A DNA stretch of 64,000 nt. Source: Brucella grignonensis. Lineage in GTDB: Bacteria > Pseudomonadota > Alphaproteobacteria > Rhizobiales > Rhizobiaceae. A program made the position numbers and the translations under genes. Positions 43,824-53,991 of the stretch are shown here, in pieces. The DNA is taken from positions 62,001-126,000 of the forward strand of contig NZ_NNRL01000164.1 in the NCBI RefSeq assembly GCF_002252505.1, given 5' to 3'. Under the pieces are notes generated by a model. The model was not told the DNA's origin. It made no database searches and was given only the letters and a program-made list of their open reading frames with translations. Every line of letters starts with the position of its first letter. Position 1 is the stretch's first letter.

Positions 43824-45128
43824 ATGACCAAAACCGACAAGAAGACGCAAGCTTTCAATGTAGGTCGTCGCAGCTTTCTGCGTGGCGCAGCAACAGCCGG
43901 TCTTTCCGTCGCTGCCTCTGCAATGGTTCCTGCAGCTTTTGCCCAGCAGCAGGGGTTAAACGATATTCTTGCAGCACCCCGCCGTGGCAATTGGGATGAC
44001 CAGTTTGATGCCCGTGCAACAGGTGGTCAGAAAGTTGCAACCAATCAGCCGGTTCTCAGCCAGCAGACGGTTGGTAATCTTCAGTCAGCGATTGCTCAAT
44101 ACACCGATATTGCAGGCCGTGGTGGCTGGCCACAGGTTCCCGGCGATGCCAAGTTGCAGCTTGGTGCAAATGCACCGTCGATGCAGGCTCTGCGTCAGCG
44201 TCTTATCGTTTCCGGCGATCTTCCGCGCGAAGCAGGTGTTTCCGGCGCATTCGACACTTATGTCGATGCAGCCGTCAAGCGCTTCCAGTCACGTCACGGC
44301 CTTCCGGCTGACGGTGTCATGGGCCAGTTTACCTATGCGGCCATGAATGTCGACGCCAATACGCGTCTTGGACAGCTGCAGACCAACCTCCAGCGCCTGT
44401 CCGGCATGACACCCGCAACCCAAGCCGAACAGCGCTTTGTGATGGTCAACATCCCCGCGGCTCGTATCGAAGCAGTGGAAGGCGGCAGCGTTTCGCAGCG
44501 CCACACGGCAGTTGTTGGCAAAATCGATCGTCAGACGCCGATCCTCAATTCCAAGATCCACGAAGTTATTCTCAATCCTTACTGGACAGCGCCAAAGTCG
44601 ATCATCCAGAAGGATATTATTCCACTGATGCGGAAAAACCCGCAATATCTGGCGAATAACAAGATCCGTCTCTACAACGCGCAGGGACAGGAAGTTCCGC
44701 CGGAAAGCGTTGACTGGAACACGGATGATGCTGTGAAGCTGATGTTCCGTCAGGATCCGGGCAAGATCAACGCCATGTCCTCGACGAAGATCAATTTCCA
44801 TAATCAGCATGCTGTTTACATGCACGACACCCCGCAGAAGAGCTACTTCAACAAACTCATGCGGTTCGATTCGTCCGGCTGTGTCCGCGTGCAGAATGTT
44901 CGTGATCTTGATGTCTGGCTGTTGAAGAACACTGCAGGCTGGGATCGTCAGAACATCGAGAACACCATTAAATCAGGCGTTAACACGCCTATTCAGGTGT
45001 CTGATCCTGTGCCGCTGCATTTCGTTTATATTACAGCATGGTCGACCGGCGATGGTGTGGTGCAGTTCCGCGACGATATCTACAAGATGGATGGCGCAAC
45101 CGAACTGGCTCTCGGCACTGATACCTGA
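43824..45128 (+). CDS. ldtP: L,D-transpeptidase LdtP
   Basis: 434 residues. A twin-arginine-type signal (FNVGRRSFLRGAATAGLSVA) ends at AFA-Q. A peptidoglycan-binding_1 domain follows at about 125-185 (LRQRLIVSGDLP ... AVKRFQSRHGLPADGVMGQF), then a YkuD domain at about 205-400 (QRFVMVNIPAARIEAVEGGS, NPYWTAPKSIIQKDIIPLMR, HDTPQKSYFNKLMRFDSSGC VRVQNV). The catalytic Cys is in SSGCVRVQN and the paired His is in YMHDTPQ. Makes 3-3 cross-links or attaches proteins to peptidoglycan. Directly downstream of its regulator ldtR; terminated by a strong hairpin. Confidence 0.93.
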   Translation: MTKTDKKTQAFNVGRRSFLRGAATAGLSVAASAMVPAAFAQQQGLNDILAAPRRGNWDDQFDARATGGQKVATNQPVLSQQTVGNLQSAIAQYTDIAGRGGWPQVPGDAKLQLGANAPSMQALRQRLIVSGDLPREAGVSGAFDTYVDAAVKRFQSRHGLPADGVMGQFTYAAMNVDANTRLGQLQTNLQRLSGMTPATQAEQRFVMVNIPAARIEAVEGGSVSQRHTAVVGKIDRQTPILNSKIHEVILNPYWTAPKSIIQKDIIPLMRKNPQYLANNKIRLYNAQGQEVPPESVDWNTDDAVKLMFRQDPGKINAMSSTKINFHNQHAVYMHDTPQKSYFNKLMRFDSSGCVRVQNVRDLDVWLLKNTAGWDRQNIENTIKSGVNTPIQVSDPVPLHFVYITAWSTGDGVVQFRDDIYKMDGATELALGTDT

Positions 45129-45145
45129 TCTGAATTCACTTACAA

Positions 45146-45181
45146 AAAAAGCCGTCCGGACCCGTTTCGGACGGCTTTTTT
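45146..45181. terminator. Intrinsic terminator of ldtP
   Basis: AAAAAGCCGTCCG / CGGACGGCTTTTT, 13-bp stem, nine-base loop, T-run. Confidence 0.92.
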
Positions 45182-45323
45182 ATTGGGGGGAATACTCCAA
45201 GCTACGTCATGCCGCATTTTGGAAGATGCTTTTCGCTTAAGCGCCATTGGCCTTGCCAATCGAAGTGTGATACTGCGCCTCATATCATATAGCTATCACC
45301 GGCTAACCCGGAGGGTGTGAAAC

Positions 45324-46619
45324 ATGTCGCAAGCCAATACCGCTTTTTTCAACGCAACTCTTGAAGAAGTCGATGCCGATATTTTCGGTGCGATCCGTAA
45401 CGAACTCGGTCGTCAGCGTCATGAAATCGAGCTGATCGCCTCGGAAAATATTGTTTCGCGTGCGGTTCTTGAAGCTCAGGGTTCCATCCTCACCAACAAA
45501 TATGCTGAAGGTTATCCGGGTAAGCGCTATTACGGCGGTTGCCAGTATGTCGACGTTGTTGAAGAACTGGCAATCGAACGCGCGAAGAAGCTGTTTGGTG
45601 CAGAATTCGCCAACGTGCAGCCAAACTCCGGTAGCCAGATGAATCAGGCCGTGTTCCTGGCGCTTCTGCAGCCTGGCGACACCTTCATGGGCCTCGACCT
45701 CAATTCGGGTGGTCACCTGACGCACGGTTCACCAGTCAACATGTCGGGCAAGTGGTTCAATGTCGTTTCCTACGGCGTTCGTGAAGACGATCACCTGCTA
45801 GATATGGACGAAATCGCTCGCCTCGCGCGCGAACACAAGCCAAAGCTGATTCTTGCTGGCGGTACTGCCTATTCGCGTATCTGGGACTGGAAGCGCTTCC
45901 GTGAGATCGCTGACGAAGTCGGTGCATATCTGATGGTCGACATGGCGCACATCGCCGGTCTGGTTGCCGGTGGTGTACATCCTTCGCCAATTCCACATGC
46001 TCATGTTTGCACCACGACGACCCATAAGTCGCTTCGCGGTCCACGCGGCGGTATGATCCTCACCAACGATCCTGATCTGGCGAAGAAGTTCAATTCGGCT
46101 GTCTTCCCTGGTCTGCAGGGTGGCCCGCTGATGCATGTGATTGCTGGTAAGGCAGTTGCTTTCGCGGAAGCTCTGAAACCAGAATTCAAGATCTATGCTC
46201 AGAACGTCGTCGACAATGCGCGTGCGCTTTCGGACGAACTGAAGTCGCAAGGCCTCGACATCGTTTCCGGTGGCACCGATAACCACCTGATGCTGGTTGA
46301 CCTGCGTCCGAAGAATGCGACGGGCAAGCGCGCGGAAGCAGCTCTCGGCCGCGCAAATGTCACCTGTAACAAGAATGGCATTCCATTCGACCCGGAAAAG
46401 CCATTCGTAACGTCGGGTGTTCGTCTTGGTACGCCTGCTGGCACGACCCGCGGCTTCGGCAAGGCTGAATTCAAGGAAATCGGTTCGCTGATCGCGGAAG
46501 TGCTTGATGGTCTCAAGGTTGCAAATTCCGATGAAGGCAATGCAGCCGTTGAAGCAGCAGTCAAGGCAAAGGTCATTGCACTGACCGACCGCTTCCCGAT
46601 GTACGGCTATCAGGGCTGA
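45324..46619 (+). CDS. glyA: Serine hydroxymethyltransferase
   Basis: 431 residues. Interconverts serine and glycine with tetrahydrofolate. The PLP lysine is in [19 protein letters not shown]; other blocks are [74 protein letters not shown] and [20 protein letters not shown] lies nine bases before the ATG. No glycine riboswitch is visible in the 140 bases upstream. One-carbon units feed purN/thymidylate synthesis. Confidence 0.97.
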   Translation: MSQANTAFFNATLEEVDADIFGAIRNELGRQRHEIELIASENIVSRAVLEAQGSILTNKYAEGYPGKRYYGGCQYVDVVEELAIERAKKLFGAEFANVQPNSGSQMNQAVFLALLQPGDTFMGLDLNSGGHLTHGSPVNMSGKWFNVVSYGVREDDHLLDMDEIARLAREHKPKLILAGGTAYSRIWDWKRFREIADEVGAYLMVDMAHIAGLVAGGVHPSPIPHAHVCTTTTHKSLRGPRGGMILTNDPDLAKKFNSAVFPGLQGGPLMHVIAGKAVAFAEALKPEFKIYAQNVVDNARALSDELKSQGLDIVSGGTDNHLMLVDLRPKNATGKRAEAALGRANVTCNKNGIPFDPEKPFVTSGVRLGTPAGTTRGFGKAEFKEIGSLIAEVLDGLKVANSDEGNAAVEAAVKAKVIALTDRFPMYGYQG

Positions 46620-46638
46620 TAGTGCTCACATTTTGATG

Positions 46639-46672
46639 AAGCCCCGCTCAACTCTGTTGAGTGGGGCTTTTT
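46639..46672. terminator. Intrinsic terminator of glyA
   Basis: AAGCCCCgCTCAAC-TCT-GTTGAGtGGGGCTTTTT; 14-bp stem with one G-T pair and T-run. Confidence 0.9.
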
Positions 46673-46777
46673 CAATTATGCCCTAATTATGCATCAACTT
46701 AACGATGGGGTATGATTGTCAGGAATCAGTCAATCTGAGGTGCGTCTTTTAAATCGGCGTGCTTGGAAACAAAGGGT

Positions 46778-46813
46778 AAAGCGCGTCGCATAAGCTATAT
46801 GCAGACGCGCTTT
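46778..46813 (+). other. Hairpin upstream of nrdR
   Basis: AAAGCGCGTC / GACGCGCTTT outer stem continued inward by GCATA / TATGC with a one-base bulge; loop AGCTA. It sits 18 bases before the nrdR ATG, so if transcribed it would lie in the nrdR leader. No match to the NrdR box was made. Confidence 0.5.
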
Positions 46814-46831
46814 CGTAAGTGAAAGAGTGCC

Positions 46832-47308
46832 ATGCGTTGTCCCTATTGCCAATCTGAAGATACGCAGGTGAAGGATTCCCGCCCGGCGGAAGACGGTGCG
46901 GTCATCCGCAGGCGCCGTGTCTGTTCGGTTTGTGGTGGGCGTTTCACCACTTTTGAGCGCGTGCAGCTGCGTGAACTTATGGTCGTGAAGAAGAGCGGTC
47001 GCCGTGTGCCTTTTGATCGCGACAAGCTTACCCGCTCCATCGATGTGGCCTTGCGCAAGCGCGATGTAGACATCGACAGGATCGAACGTGCCATCTCAGG
47101 CATTGTACGACAGTTAGAGAGTTCTGGCGAGGCGGAAGTAACCTCTGATGAAATTGGTCGTTTGGCGATGGACGCGCTCAAGGGCGTCGATGACATTGCC
47201 TATATCCGTTTCGCATCGGTTTATCGCAATTTCAGCAAGGCTGTTGATTTTCACAATGTAATTGACGAGCTGACAACGACCGAGACTGAACGCGATCCGG
47301 ACGCATAA
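46832..47308 (+). CDS. nrdR: Transcriptional repressor NrdR
   Basis: 158 residues. Zinc ribbon [18 protein letters not shown] ... [20 protein letters not shown] (four cysteines) followed by an ATP-cone ([20 protein letters not shown] ... [29 protein letters not shown]). Binds (d)ATP and represses ribonucleotide reductase genes. It opens the nrdR-ribD-ribE-ribH-nusB cluster. Confidence 0.97.
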   Translation: MRCPYCQSEDTQVKDSRPAEDGAVIRRRRVCSVCGGRFTTFERVQLRELMVVKKSGRRVPFDRDKLTRSIDVALRKRDVDIDRIERAISGIVRQLESSGEAEVTSDEIGRLAMDALKGVDDIAYIRFASVYRNFSKAVDFHNVIDELTTTETERDPDA

Positions 47309-47309
47309 T

Positions 47310-48431
47310 ATGAGCTACGTGGAATTCCCGCATGCCAATGTGACCGCGGATGATATTCGTTTCATGGAAGCGACCATCCGTTATGCACGCCGTAATAAAG
47401 GTCTGACAGGCACCAACCCCTCCGTTGGCACGATAATCGTCAAGGATGGAGTTATCGTCGGTCGTGGCGTAACGGCGATAGGCGGACGGCCACATGCCGA
47501 GCCGCAAGCGCTGGCGGATGCCGGCGAAGCGGCACAAGGAGCAACCGCTTATGTTTCTCTCGAACCGTGCGCTCATCACGGTCGCACACCCCCTTGCGCG
47601 GAGGCATTGGTACGTGCTGGCGTTGCGCGGGTATTCGTTGCGGCTACTGATCCCGATGAAAGAGTAAGTGGAAAAGGTTTTGCCATTCTGCGTGAAGCGG
47701 GCATCGAGGTCTTGCCTGGCATCCTGTCCGATAAGGCTGCGGATGATCTTGCGGGTTATCTGAATCGATCTTCTAAAAAACGCCCGGAAGTGATTCTGAA
47801 ACTTGCACTTTCTGCCGATGGCTTCATCGGAAAAAAGGGTGAAGGACAGGTCGCAATTACCGGCCCGATTTCACGTGCGCAATCACATATTCTGCGGTCG
47901 CAGACCGATGTGATCCTTGTTGGCGTCGATACGGCAATCGCCGATGATCCCATCCTCAACTGCCGCCTTCCGGGCCTGGAGCAACGTTCCCCGATCCGCC
48001 TTGTGCTCGATAGTAGCTTGAAGCTGCCACTCGATTCAAAGCTTGTACGCAGTTCTGAGGCCATTCCACTATGGTTGGCGTGCTGCGAACATGTAGCGTC
48101 CGAACGGCGTTATGAAATGCAGGCAGCAGGATGCCGGATCGTTGCAGCGGAAAGTGATGGTGAGCATATCGCCTTGCCGGAACTGATGGATGATCTTGCA
48201 GCACAGGGCATTTCTTCCGTTCTGGTTGAAGGTGGCGCCAGCGTTGCCAAGAGTTTCCTGAAGGAAAAGCTGGTTGACCGGCTCATCCTTTTCCATTCGC
48301 CTGTGGAAATCGGCGCGACAATTGGGGTTGCTGTTACAGGTCTGCAATCCCATATTGATAATGAATTCACTATTTTGCGCAGGGCGCAGTACGGCGACGA
48401 TGCCTGTATCGAGTATGTAAGGAACGCGTAA
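47310..48431 (+). CDS. ribD: Bifunctional riboflavin deaminase/reductase
   Basis: 373 residues. N-terminal deaminase zinc motif HAEPQALADAGEAAQG with EPCAHHGRTPPCAEALVRAG; C-terminal reductase (from about 155: RPEVILKLALSADGFIGKKG, ILVGVDTAIADDPILNCRLP, SSVLVEGGASVAKSFL). Carries out the second and third steps of riboflavin synthesis. Starts two bases after nrdR and overlaps ribE by one base (TAATG). Confidence 0.94.
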   Translation: MSYVEFPHANVTADDIRFMEATIRYARRNKGLTGTNPSVGTIIVKDGVIVGRGVTAIGGRPHAEPQALADAGEAAQGATAYVSLEPCAHHGRTPPCAEALVRAGVARVFVAATDPDERVSGKGFAILREAGIEVLPGILSDKAADDLAGYLNRSSKKRPEVILKLALSADGFIGKKGEGQVAITGPISRAQSHILRSQTDVILVGVDTAIADDPILNCRLPGLEQRSPIRLVLDSSLKLPLDSKLVRSSEAIPLWLACCEHVASERRYEMQAAGCRIVAAESDGEHIALPELMDDLAAQGISSVLVEGGASVAKSFLKEKLVDRLILFHSPVEIGATIGVAVTGLQSHIDNEFTILRRAQYGDDACIEYVRNA

Positions 48432-49039
48432 TGTTTACTGGGATTGTCACCGACATCGGTAAGGTGGATCGTATCAAACCGCTGAATGAAGGCGTATTGT
48501 TGCGGATTGAAACGGCTTACGATCCGGAAACGGTTGAGCTTGGCGCTTCGATTTCCTGTTCGGGTGTTTGTCTGACCGTGGTGGCTTTGCCGGAAAAAGG
48601 CACCAATGCGCGTTGGTTTGAAGTTGAGGCATGGGAAGAAGCGCTTCGCCTGACCACCATCTCAAAATGGGAGAATGGCACGAGGATTAATCTTGAGCGC
48701 TCACTTAAGCTCGGCGATGAAATGGGCGGTCATCTGGTGTCCGGACATGTCGATGGACAGGCAGAAATTGTTGAGCGCAAGGACGAGGGCGATGCAGTCC
48801 GTTTCACTCTGCGCGCACCGGAAGAGCTTGCACCTTTCATTGCCCAAAAAGGTTCTGTTGCACTTGATGGCACATCGCTGACGGTTAACGGCGTGAATGG
48901 GAATGAGTTTGATGTTCTGCTCATTCGCCACTCACTCGAAGTGACAACATGGGGTGATCGACAGGCGGGTGACAAGATCAATATCGAGATCGATCAGCTT
49001 GCACGTTATGCAGCAAGGCTTGCGCAATATCAGAAATAA
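48431..49039 (+). CDS. ribE: Riboflavin synthase, alpha chain
   Basis: 202 residues made of two similar lumazine-binding halves: MFTGIVTDIGKVDRI ... SISCSGVCLTVVAL and MGGHLVSGHVDGQAEIVERK ... VALDGTSLTVNGV. Dismutates two dimethyl-ribityllumazines to riboflavin. Coupled to ribD and followed by ribH. Confidence 0.95.
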   Translation: MFTGIVTDIGKVDRIKPLNEGVLLRIETAYDPETVELGASISCSGVCLTVVALPEKGTNARWFEVEAWEEALRLTTISKWENGTRINLERSLKLGDEMGGHLVSGHVDGQAEIVERKDEGDAVRFTLRAPEELAPFIAQKGSVALDGTSLTVNGVNGNEFDVLLIRHSLEVTTWGDRQAGDKINIEIDQLARYAARLAQYQK

Positions 49040-49128
49040 GCTTAGAGCCTAAAGTACCCTAAGCTATTTTTCGAATTTGGCGCTGACCGCAGGTTTTGTG
49101 GTCCGCGATTTCTGTCATGGAGTTTCTC

Positions 49129-49590
49129 ATGTCCAAGCACGAGGCGCATGCGCCGCACCTGCTCATTGTCGAAGCGCGTTTCTATGAGGATTTGTCCGAT
49201 GCGCTTCTCGATGGCGCAAAGGCTGCTCTCGATGCGGCTGGCGCAACTTATGATGTTGTGACAGTTCCCGGCGCACTTGAAGTGCCTGCGACTATTTCTT
49301 TTGCCCTTGATGGCGCCGAAAACGGCGGCACCGAGTATGATGGCTTTGTCGCACTTGGCACAGTCATCCGTGGCGAAACCTATCATTTCGATATCGTTGC
49401 CAACGAATCCTGCCGCGCTCTGACCGATCTTTCGGTCGAGGAAGGACTCGCAATTGGTAATGGTATCCTGACGGTTGAAAACGACGAGCAGGCATGGGTG
49501 CGTGCGCGTCGTGAAGACAAGGACAAGGGCGGCTTTGCTGCCCGCGCAGCACTGACCATGATTGATCTGCGTAAGAAATTCGGAGCCTGA
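49129..49590 (+). CDS. ribH: 6,7-dimethyl-8-ribityllumazine synthase
   Basis: 153 residues from [20 protein letters not shown], chosen for GGAG nine bases upstream. Substrate loops [35 protein letters not shown] and [17 protein letters not shown] mark the active site, with the His of TYHFD as the general base. Corresponds to the housekeeping RibH1 of Brucella by context (the rib cluster); Brucella-type genomes often have a second, immunogenic RibH2 elsewhere. Followed five bases later by nusB. Confidence 0.93.
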   Translation: MSKHEAHAPHLLIVEARFYEDLSDALLDGAKAALDAAGATYDVVTVPGALEVPATISFALDGAENGGTEYDGFVALGTVIRGETYHFDIVANESCRALTDLSVEEGLAIGNGILTVENDEQAWVRARREDKDKGGFAARAALTMIDLRKKFGA

Positions 49591-49594
49591 AACG

Positions 49595-50107
49595 ATGACT
49601 TCTTCTTCTGAAGGCCGCTCCGCACCGAACGCCCCACGATCTGCAAACAAGCGCGGTGTTGCCCGTCTGGCCGCCGTGCAGGCGCTTTACCAGATGGATG
49701 TCGCCGGTACCGGCGTCATGGAAGTTGTGGCTGAATACGAGGCACATCGTCTTGGCAAAGAAGTGGACGGTATGCAGTATCTCGATGCTGATCCACAATG
49801 GTTCCGCGGTATTGTTGCCGGTGTTGTCGAAAACCAGCTTGCGTTGGATCCGCTGATTCATCATGCGTTGACCGAAGACTGGCCGCTTTCACGCCTTGAT
49901 TCCACATTGCGCGCCATTCTGCGTGCAGGTGCGTGGGAATTGAAGACCCGCAAAGACGTGCCAACAGCTGTGATCGTTTCCGAATATGTGGATATTGCCA
50001 AGGCGTTCTACACGGAAGATGAGCCGAAGCTGGTTAATGCCGTACTTGATCGTCTTGCCTTTGAGCTGCGCGGCGAAAGCCGCGGTACAAAGCCGCGCGG
50101 CAAGTAA
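49595..50107 (+). CDS. nusB: Transcription antitermination factor NusB
   Basis: 170 residues; start [20 protein letters not shown] after GGAGCC. A basic N-terminal tail leads to the all-helical NusB domain ([20 protein letters not shown] ... [24 protein letters not shown] ... [28 protein letters not shown]). Joins NusE to bind boxA on rRNA. Last gene of the rib cluster, with a terminator 23 bases on. Confidence 0.93.
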   Translation: MTSSSEGRSAPNAPRSANKRGVARLAAVQALYQMDVAGTGVMEVVAEYEAHRLGKEVDGMQYLDADPQWFRGIVAGVVENQLALDPLIHHALTEDWPLSRLDSTLRAILRAGAWELKTRKDVPTAVIVSEYVDIAKAFYTEDEPKLVNAVLDRLAFELRGESRGTKPRGK

Positions 50108-50130
50108 TAGTCAGCGGATCATGAGAACTG

Positions 50131-50160
50131 AAAAAGGCTGCGAGAAATCGCAGCCTTTTT
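50131..50160. terminator. Intrinsic terminator of the rib-nusB operon
   Basis: AAAAAGGCTGCG-AGAAAT-CGCAGCCTTTTT. Confidence 0.92.
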
Positions 50161-50474
50161 GGTTTGTTCACCGACAAACTACGGCTTGACCTTTTAAGGC
50201 AGCTTCCGCATGTTGAGCCAGCGGCATTGAGAATGCTGAAATGCAGAAACATCTGCCAAATATTTGATTTCAGGCAGATGTTTCGAGAACTAAAACAATT
50301 ATGAATTAGCCGATGAAGCCCGGTGAATAGTCGGTTTCAGGCACTTCCATGCCGCCAGTCCTGGCCCGGGGAGGGGTTTTCGGGTCTTTTATGCGCCGAT
50401 GTGTGCAGGTAATCGCAACTCATTTGTGAGCGATCTGCTTGTGGCTGGCGCGAGCTCAATGGGAGTTGGCCTAA
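50161..50474. other. hppA upstream region with inverted repeat
   Basis: About 310 bases. An inverted repeat ACATCTGCC / GGCAGATGT (50249-50281) with a 15-base AT-rich loop may be a second terminator. No ORF supported; the hppA promoter must be in the second half. Confidence 0.5.
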
Positions 50475-52625
50475 ATGGGAATTGGAGTTCTTCTTCTCGT
50501 CATTGCCTGCGGTATCGTTTCCGTTCTTTTTGCCGCATGGGCGATCCGCTCGGTGCTTGCGGCCGATCAGGGCACGCCGCGCATGCAGGAAATCGCCGGC
50601 GCTATCCGTGAAGGTGCGTCCGCCTACCTCACACGACAATATTCCACGATCGCCCTTGTTGGCGTCGTTGTCTTTCTGGCAGTCTGGTATCTGCTGTCGA
50701 TTACTGCTGCTATCGGCTTTCTCATAGGGGCTGTTCTCTCCGGGCTGACTGGATTTATCGGCATGCATGTTTCTGTCCGCGCAAACGTACGGACCGCACA
50801 AGCCGCTTCCCTCAGCCTTGCCGGTGGACTGGAACTCGCGTTTAAATCTGGCGCTATTACCGGCATGCTGGTCGCTGGTCTCGCGCTGCTCGGTGTATCC
50901 GTCTATTATTTGATTCTAACGGTCTGGATGGGCTACTCGCCGTCTGACCGTACCGTGATCGACGCACTTGTGGCGCTGGGTTTTGGCGCTTCACTGATTT
51001 CTATCTTCGCCCGCCTGGGTGGCGGCATCTTTACAAAAGGCGCTGATGTCGGTGGCGATCTGGTCGGTAAAGTCGAGGCGGGTATTCCGGAAGACGATCC
51101 GCGTAATCCTGCAACCATTGCCGATAATGTGGGAGATAATGTCGGCGATTGTGCAGGCATGGCAGCGGACTTGTTCGAGACCTATGCAGTCACTGTTGTT
51201 GCGACAATGGTTCTGGGTGCGATCTTCTTCAACGGCTCCGATGTACTTTCAAGCGTCATGCTCTATCCGCTGGCAATTTGCGGTGCATGCGTGCTGACCT
51301 CGATTGCAGGCACCTTCTTTGTCAGGCTTGGCGTTAATGGCTCAATTATGGGCGCGCTTTACAAAGGTTTGATTGCAACCGGGCTTCTGTCCATCGTGGG
51401 CTTGGCCGTTGCCAACACGCTGACAATTGGCTGGGGTGAAATCGGCACTGTCGCAGGTAAGACGATTACAGGCACCAATCTCTTTATCTGTGGGCTGATT
51501 GGTCTCCTTGTCACGGGCCTGATCGTGGTGATTACGGAATATTATACCGGCACCAACAAACGCCCGGTCAATTCCATTGCGCAGGCTTCCGTTACCGGGC
51601 ATGGCACAAACGTCATTCAGGGGCTGGCCGTTTCGCTGGAATCGACTGCTTTGCCTGCGATTGTCATCGTTGGCGGCATTATCGGTACCTACCAGCTGGC
51701 GGGCTTGTTTGGCACTGCAATCGCTGTGACGGCCATGCTGGGCATTGCCGGTATGATTGTAGCACTCGATGCGTTTGGCCCCGTGACCGATAATGCGGGT
51801 GGTATTGCGGAAATGGCCGGGCTCGACCCGGAAGTCCGCAAATCCACCGATGCGCTGGATGCTGTTGGTAACACGACCAAGGCCGTCACCAAGGGCTATG
51901 CAATTGGTTCGGCAGGTTTGGGGGCTCTGGTACTGTTTGCGGCTTACTCCAACGATCTGGCTTATTTTGCCGCTAACGGGCAAACCTATCCATATTTTGC
52001 CGATATGGGGCCGGTATCGTTTGAACTGTCCAACCCATATGTGGTTGCGGGTCTGATCTTTGGTGGCTTGATTCCATACCTCTTCGGCGGCATGGCTATG
52101 ACGGCCGTGGGGCGGGCAGGAAGTGCCGTAGTGCAGGAAGTACGACGTCAGTTCCGTGAAAAGCCCGGCATCATGACGGGGCAGGAGCGTCCGGATTACG
52201 CGCGCGCGGTTGATCTTCTGACCAAGGCAGCAATTCGCGAAATGATTATCCCGTCACTGCTGCCAGTTCTGGCACCACTCGTCGTCTATTTCGGTGTGCT
52301 GCTCATTTCAGGCTCAAAAGCTGCAGCCTTTGCAGCTCTCGGTGCATCGCTCTTGGGCGTCATCATCAACGGGTTGTTCGTGGCTATATCCATGACATCG
52401 GGTGGCGGAGCATGGGACAATGCCAAGAAGAGCTTTGAGGATGGCTTTACCGATGCCGATGGTGTGAAGCACATGAAGGGGTCGGAAGCGCATAAAGCCT
52501 CTGTAACCGGCGATACGGTGGGTGATCCCTACAAGGATACGGCTGGTCCAGCGGTCAACCCGGCAATCAAGATCACCAACATCGTGGCGCTCTTGCTGTT
52601 GGCCGTGCTGGCACATATGGCTTGA
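50475..52625 (+). CDS. hppA: Membrane-bound proton-translocating pyrophosphatase, K+-insensitive type
   Basis: 716 residues, about 16 membrane helices. Pumps protons with the energy of PPi hydrolysis. The PPi-binding motif is [20 protein letters not shown] with [20 protein letters not shown] following; a second acidic cluster is [20 protein letters not shown], and [15 protein letters not shown] plus [14 protein letters not shown] close the site. At the potassium-dependence position the sequence is [16 protein letters not shown], Lys instead of Ala, which marks the K+-independent class. Monocistronic. Confidence 0.95.
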   Translation: MGIGVLLLVIACGIVSVLFAAWAIRSVLAADQGTPRMQEIAGAIREGASAYLTRQYSTIALVGVVVFLAVWYLLSITAAIGFLIGAVLSGLTGFIGMHVSVRANVRTAQAASLSLAGGLELAFKSGAITGMLVAGLALLGVSVYYLILTVWMGYSPSDRTVIDALVALGFGASLISIFARLGGGIFTKGADVGGDLVGKVEAGIPEDDPRNPATIADNVGDNVGDCAGMAADLFETYAVTVVATMVLGAIFFNGSDVLSSVMLYPLAICGACVLTSIAGTFFVRLGVNGSIMGALYKGLIATGLLSIVGLAVANTLTIGWGEIGTVAGKTITGTNLFICGLIGLLVTGLIVVITEYYTGTNKRPVNSIAQASVTGHGTNVIQGLAVSLESTALPAIVIVGGIIGTYQLAGLFGTAIAVTAMLGIAGMIVALDAFGPVTDNAGGIAEMAGLDPEVRKSTDALDAVGNTTKAVTKGYAIGSAGLGALVLFAAYSNDLAYFAANGQTYPYFADMGPVSFELSNPYVVAGLIFGGLIPYLFGGMAMTAVGRAGSAVVQEVRRQFREKPGIMTGQERPDYARAVDLLTKAAIREMIIPSLLPVLAPLVVYFGVLLISGSKAAAFAALGASLLGVIINGLFVAISMTSGGGAWDNAKKSFEDGFTDADGVKHMKGSEAHKASVTGDTVGDPYKDTAGPAVNPAIKITNIVALLLLAVLAHMA

Positions 52626-52628
52626 TAT

Positions 52629-52733
52629 AAAAGCATATCTTCCAAAAGTGGGAACCAATTTTTGGATGAAGACATGTGTAAAAACAAAGACTTAAAGCGT
52701 GTCACGTGGATGTGTTAAAACGCGACACGCTCT
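52629..52733. repeat. Palindromic repeat, second subfamily (full copy)
   Basis: Left module CATATCTTCCAAAAGTGGGA...GAAGACATGTGTAAAAACAA, then right hairpin AGCGTGTC...GACACGCT. Same left-spacer-right plan as the Bru-RS-like copies but different words. Confidence 0.8.
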
Positions 52734-52744
52734 GGTCCAACAAG

Positions 52745-52770
52745 AAAAGCCCGCCAGTTGGCGGGCTTTT
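52745..52770. terminator. Intrinsic terminator
   Basis: AAAAGCCCGCCA-GT-TGGCGGGCTTTT (11-12 bp, tight loop) between hppA and convergent bamE. Confidence 0.88.
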
Positions 52771-52786
52771 TGAATTTTGTGGCAGA

Positions 52787-53314
52787 TCAGTTGTTTGCGC
52801 CGCCTGCAGCACTTGGCACGGATGTCGGAGCCTTGCTAACACCCTGAATAATCTGACCGATAAAGGTCTGGTCCTTGCCGCCCGTTGGTGTCGTGCGCGA
52901 CACGAAATCGAACAATTTACCGTCCTGTAGACCGTAATTGGCAATATTGCTGACCTTTCCGTCCTTGTCGAAGTAGACAGCAAGGATATGACGGTCGATG
53001 ATCTTCGGCTTCATGAATTGTGCCGCACGGTAGCGCTTCTGCGAAATGTAATAAAACACTTCATTGTCGAAGGTTGCCGTGGTGGACGGTGTACCGAGTG
53101 CAAGAAGCACCTGTTCACGGCTGGAGCCAACCGGAACTGAATCAAGTGCCTCCTGATCGAGCACGTAACCCTCTGTAAGCGTTTCCGACGGATTTAGCGT
53201 GGATGCAGTGTTGCATCCGGCAAGAGCCGCCGAAAAGAGAATTGCTGTGCCTGCGAGAAGGGCACGCTGTTTGCGTGCGCTTAGGAAAATTCGCTGCAAC
53301 AAAGACCTCTCCAT
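52787..53314 (-). CDS. bamE: Outer-membrane assembly lipoprotein BamE
   Basis: 175 residues from MERSLLQRIFLSARKQRALL; the frame is open to 53434. Lipoprotein signal with lipobox LAGC in AILFSAALAGCNTASTLNP. SmpA/OmlA (BamE) domain: EGYVLDQEALDSVPVGSSRE QVLLALGTPSTTATFDNEVFYYISQKRYR. Stabilises the BAM complex that inserts outer-membrane proteins. Longer C-terminal Gly/Ala tail than gammaproteobacterial BamE, as in other alphaproteobacteria. Divergent from the bc1 chaperone. Confidence 0.9.
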   Translation of the reverse strand: MERSLLQRIFLSARKQRALLAGTAILFSAALAGCNTASTLNPSETLTEGYVLDQEALDSVPVGSSREQVLLALGTPSTTATFDNEVFYYISQKRYRAAQFMKPKIIDRHILAVYFDKDGKVSNIANYGLQDGKLFDFVSRTTPTGGKDQTFIGQIIQGVSKAPTSVPSAAGGANN

Positions 53315-53403
53315 ACATTCTATATCAGCGCGGCACTTTCGCCGTCGGGAGAACTTCGGTAAACCACCTTGCTTCTGGATGCAACAAGTACGGTCGTACA
53401 GGA

Positions 53404-53991
53404 ATGATTCTTCGACTTTTTCGCCGCAAATCAAAAGCTAATGAGACAGTTGTGCTTCGCGTTTACGAGACGATCGTGGCGGCGGCGCGGCAAAAGCGTT
53501 TTTATGCACAATTTCAGGTGCCTGATACGCCATTAGGTCGTTATGAAATGCTTTCAGTGCACATTTTCTTATCTCTTCATCGGATGAAGGGCGAAAATTC
53601 TGTGCTGATGCCGCTTGCACAGGACATTGCAGACGAATTTTTCAAAGATGTGGATCATTCTTTACGCGAACTGGGAATCGGTGATCAAGGCGTTCCCAAG
53701 CGTATGAAGAAGCTTGCGCGCATGTTTTATGGGCGCGTCAGTTCGTATGGTACGGCACTGGACGCTGGCGATAAAAATGCGCTGGCTATCGCTTTGACGC
53801 GAAACATTCAGCCTGATCTCGAATTCTGGCCACATGCGCACTATCTGAGCGAATATGTATTTGCCTGCCGTGATCGGTTGGTAAAAATTGATGACAGTGC
53901 TTTGGCAGCAGGCGACATATCCTTTATGGATGCGGATGAAATCGTGCTTACGCCAATTGATAGTACAAAAGAGGCAAACGAGAATGACTGA
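53404..53991 (+). CDS. Ubiquinol-cytochrome c chaperone (CBP3-like)
   Basis: 195 residues from MILRLFRRKSKANETVVLRV. Matches the Ubiq_cyt_C_chap family: VYETIVAAARQKRFYAQFQV PDTPLGRYEMLSVHIFLSLHRM, the LAQDIADEFFKDVDHSLREL GIGD segment and KRMKKLARMFYGRVSSY. Mitochondrial CBP3 helps cytochrome b synthesis and bc1 assembly; the same role is likely here. The ribosome binding site is weak. Its end overlaps the DUF177 gene by eight bases. Confidence 0.9.
   Translation: MILRLFRRKSKANETVVLRVYETIVAAARQKRFYAQFQVPDTPLGRYEMLSVHIFLSLHRMKGENSVLMPLAQDIADEFFKDVDHSLRELGIGDQGVPKRMKKLARMFYGRVSSYGTALDAGDKNALAIALTRNIQPDLEFWPHAHYLSEYVFACRDRLVKIDDSALAAGDISFMDADEIVLTPIDSTKEANEND

Noticed and set aside
45190-45323. 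Glycine riboswitch before glyA
   Set aside because: The leader is short and lacks the paired aptamer cores.
49040-49128. FMN riboswitch before ribH
   Set aside because: The gap is under 90 bases and none of the conserved FMN-aptamer elements is present.
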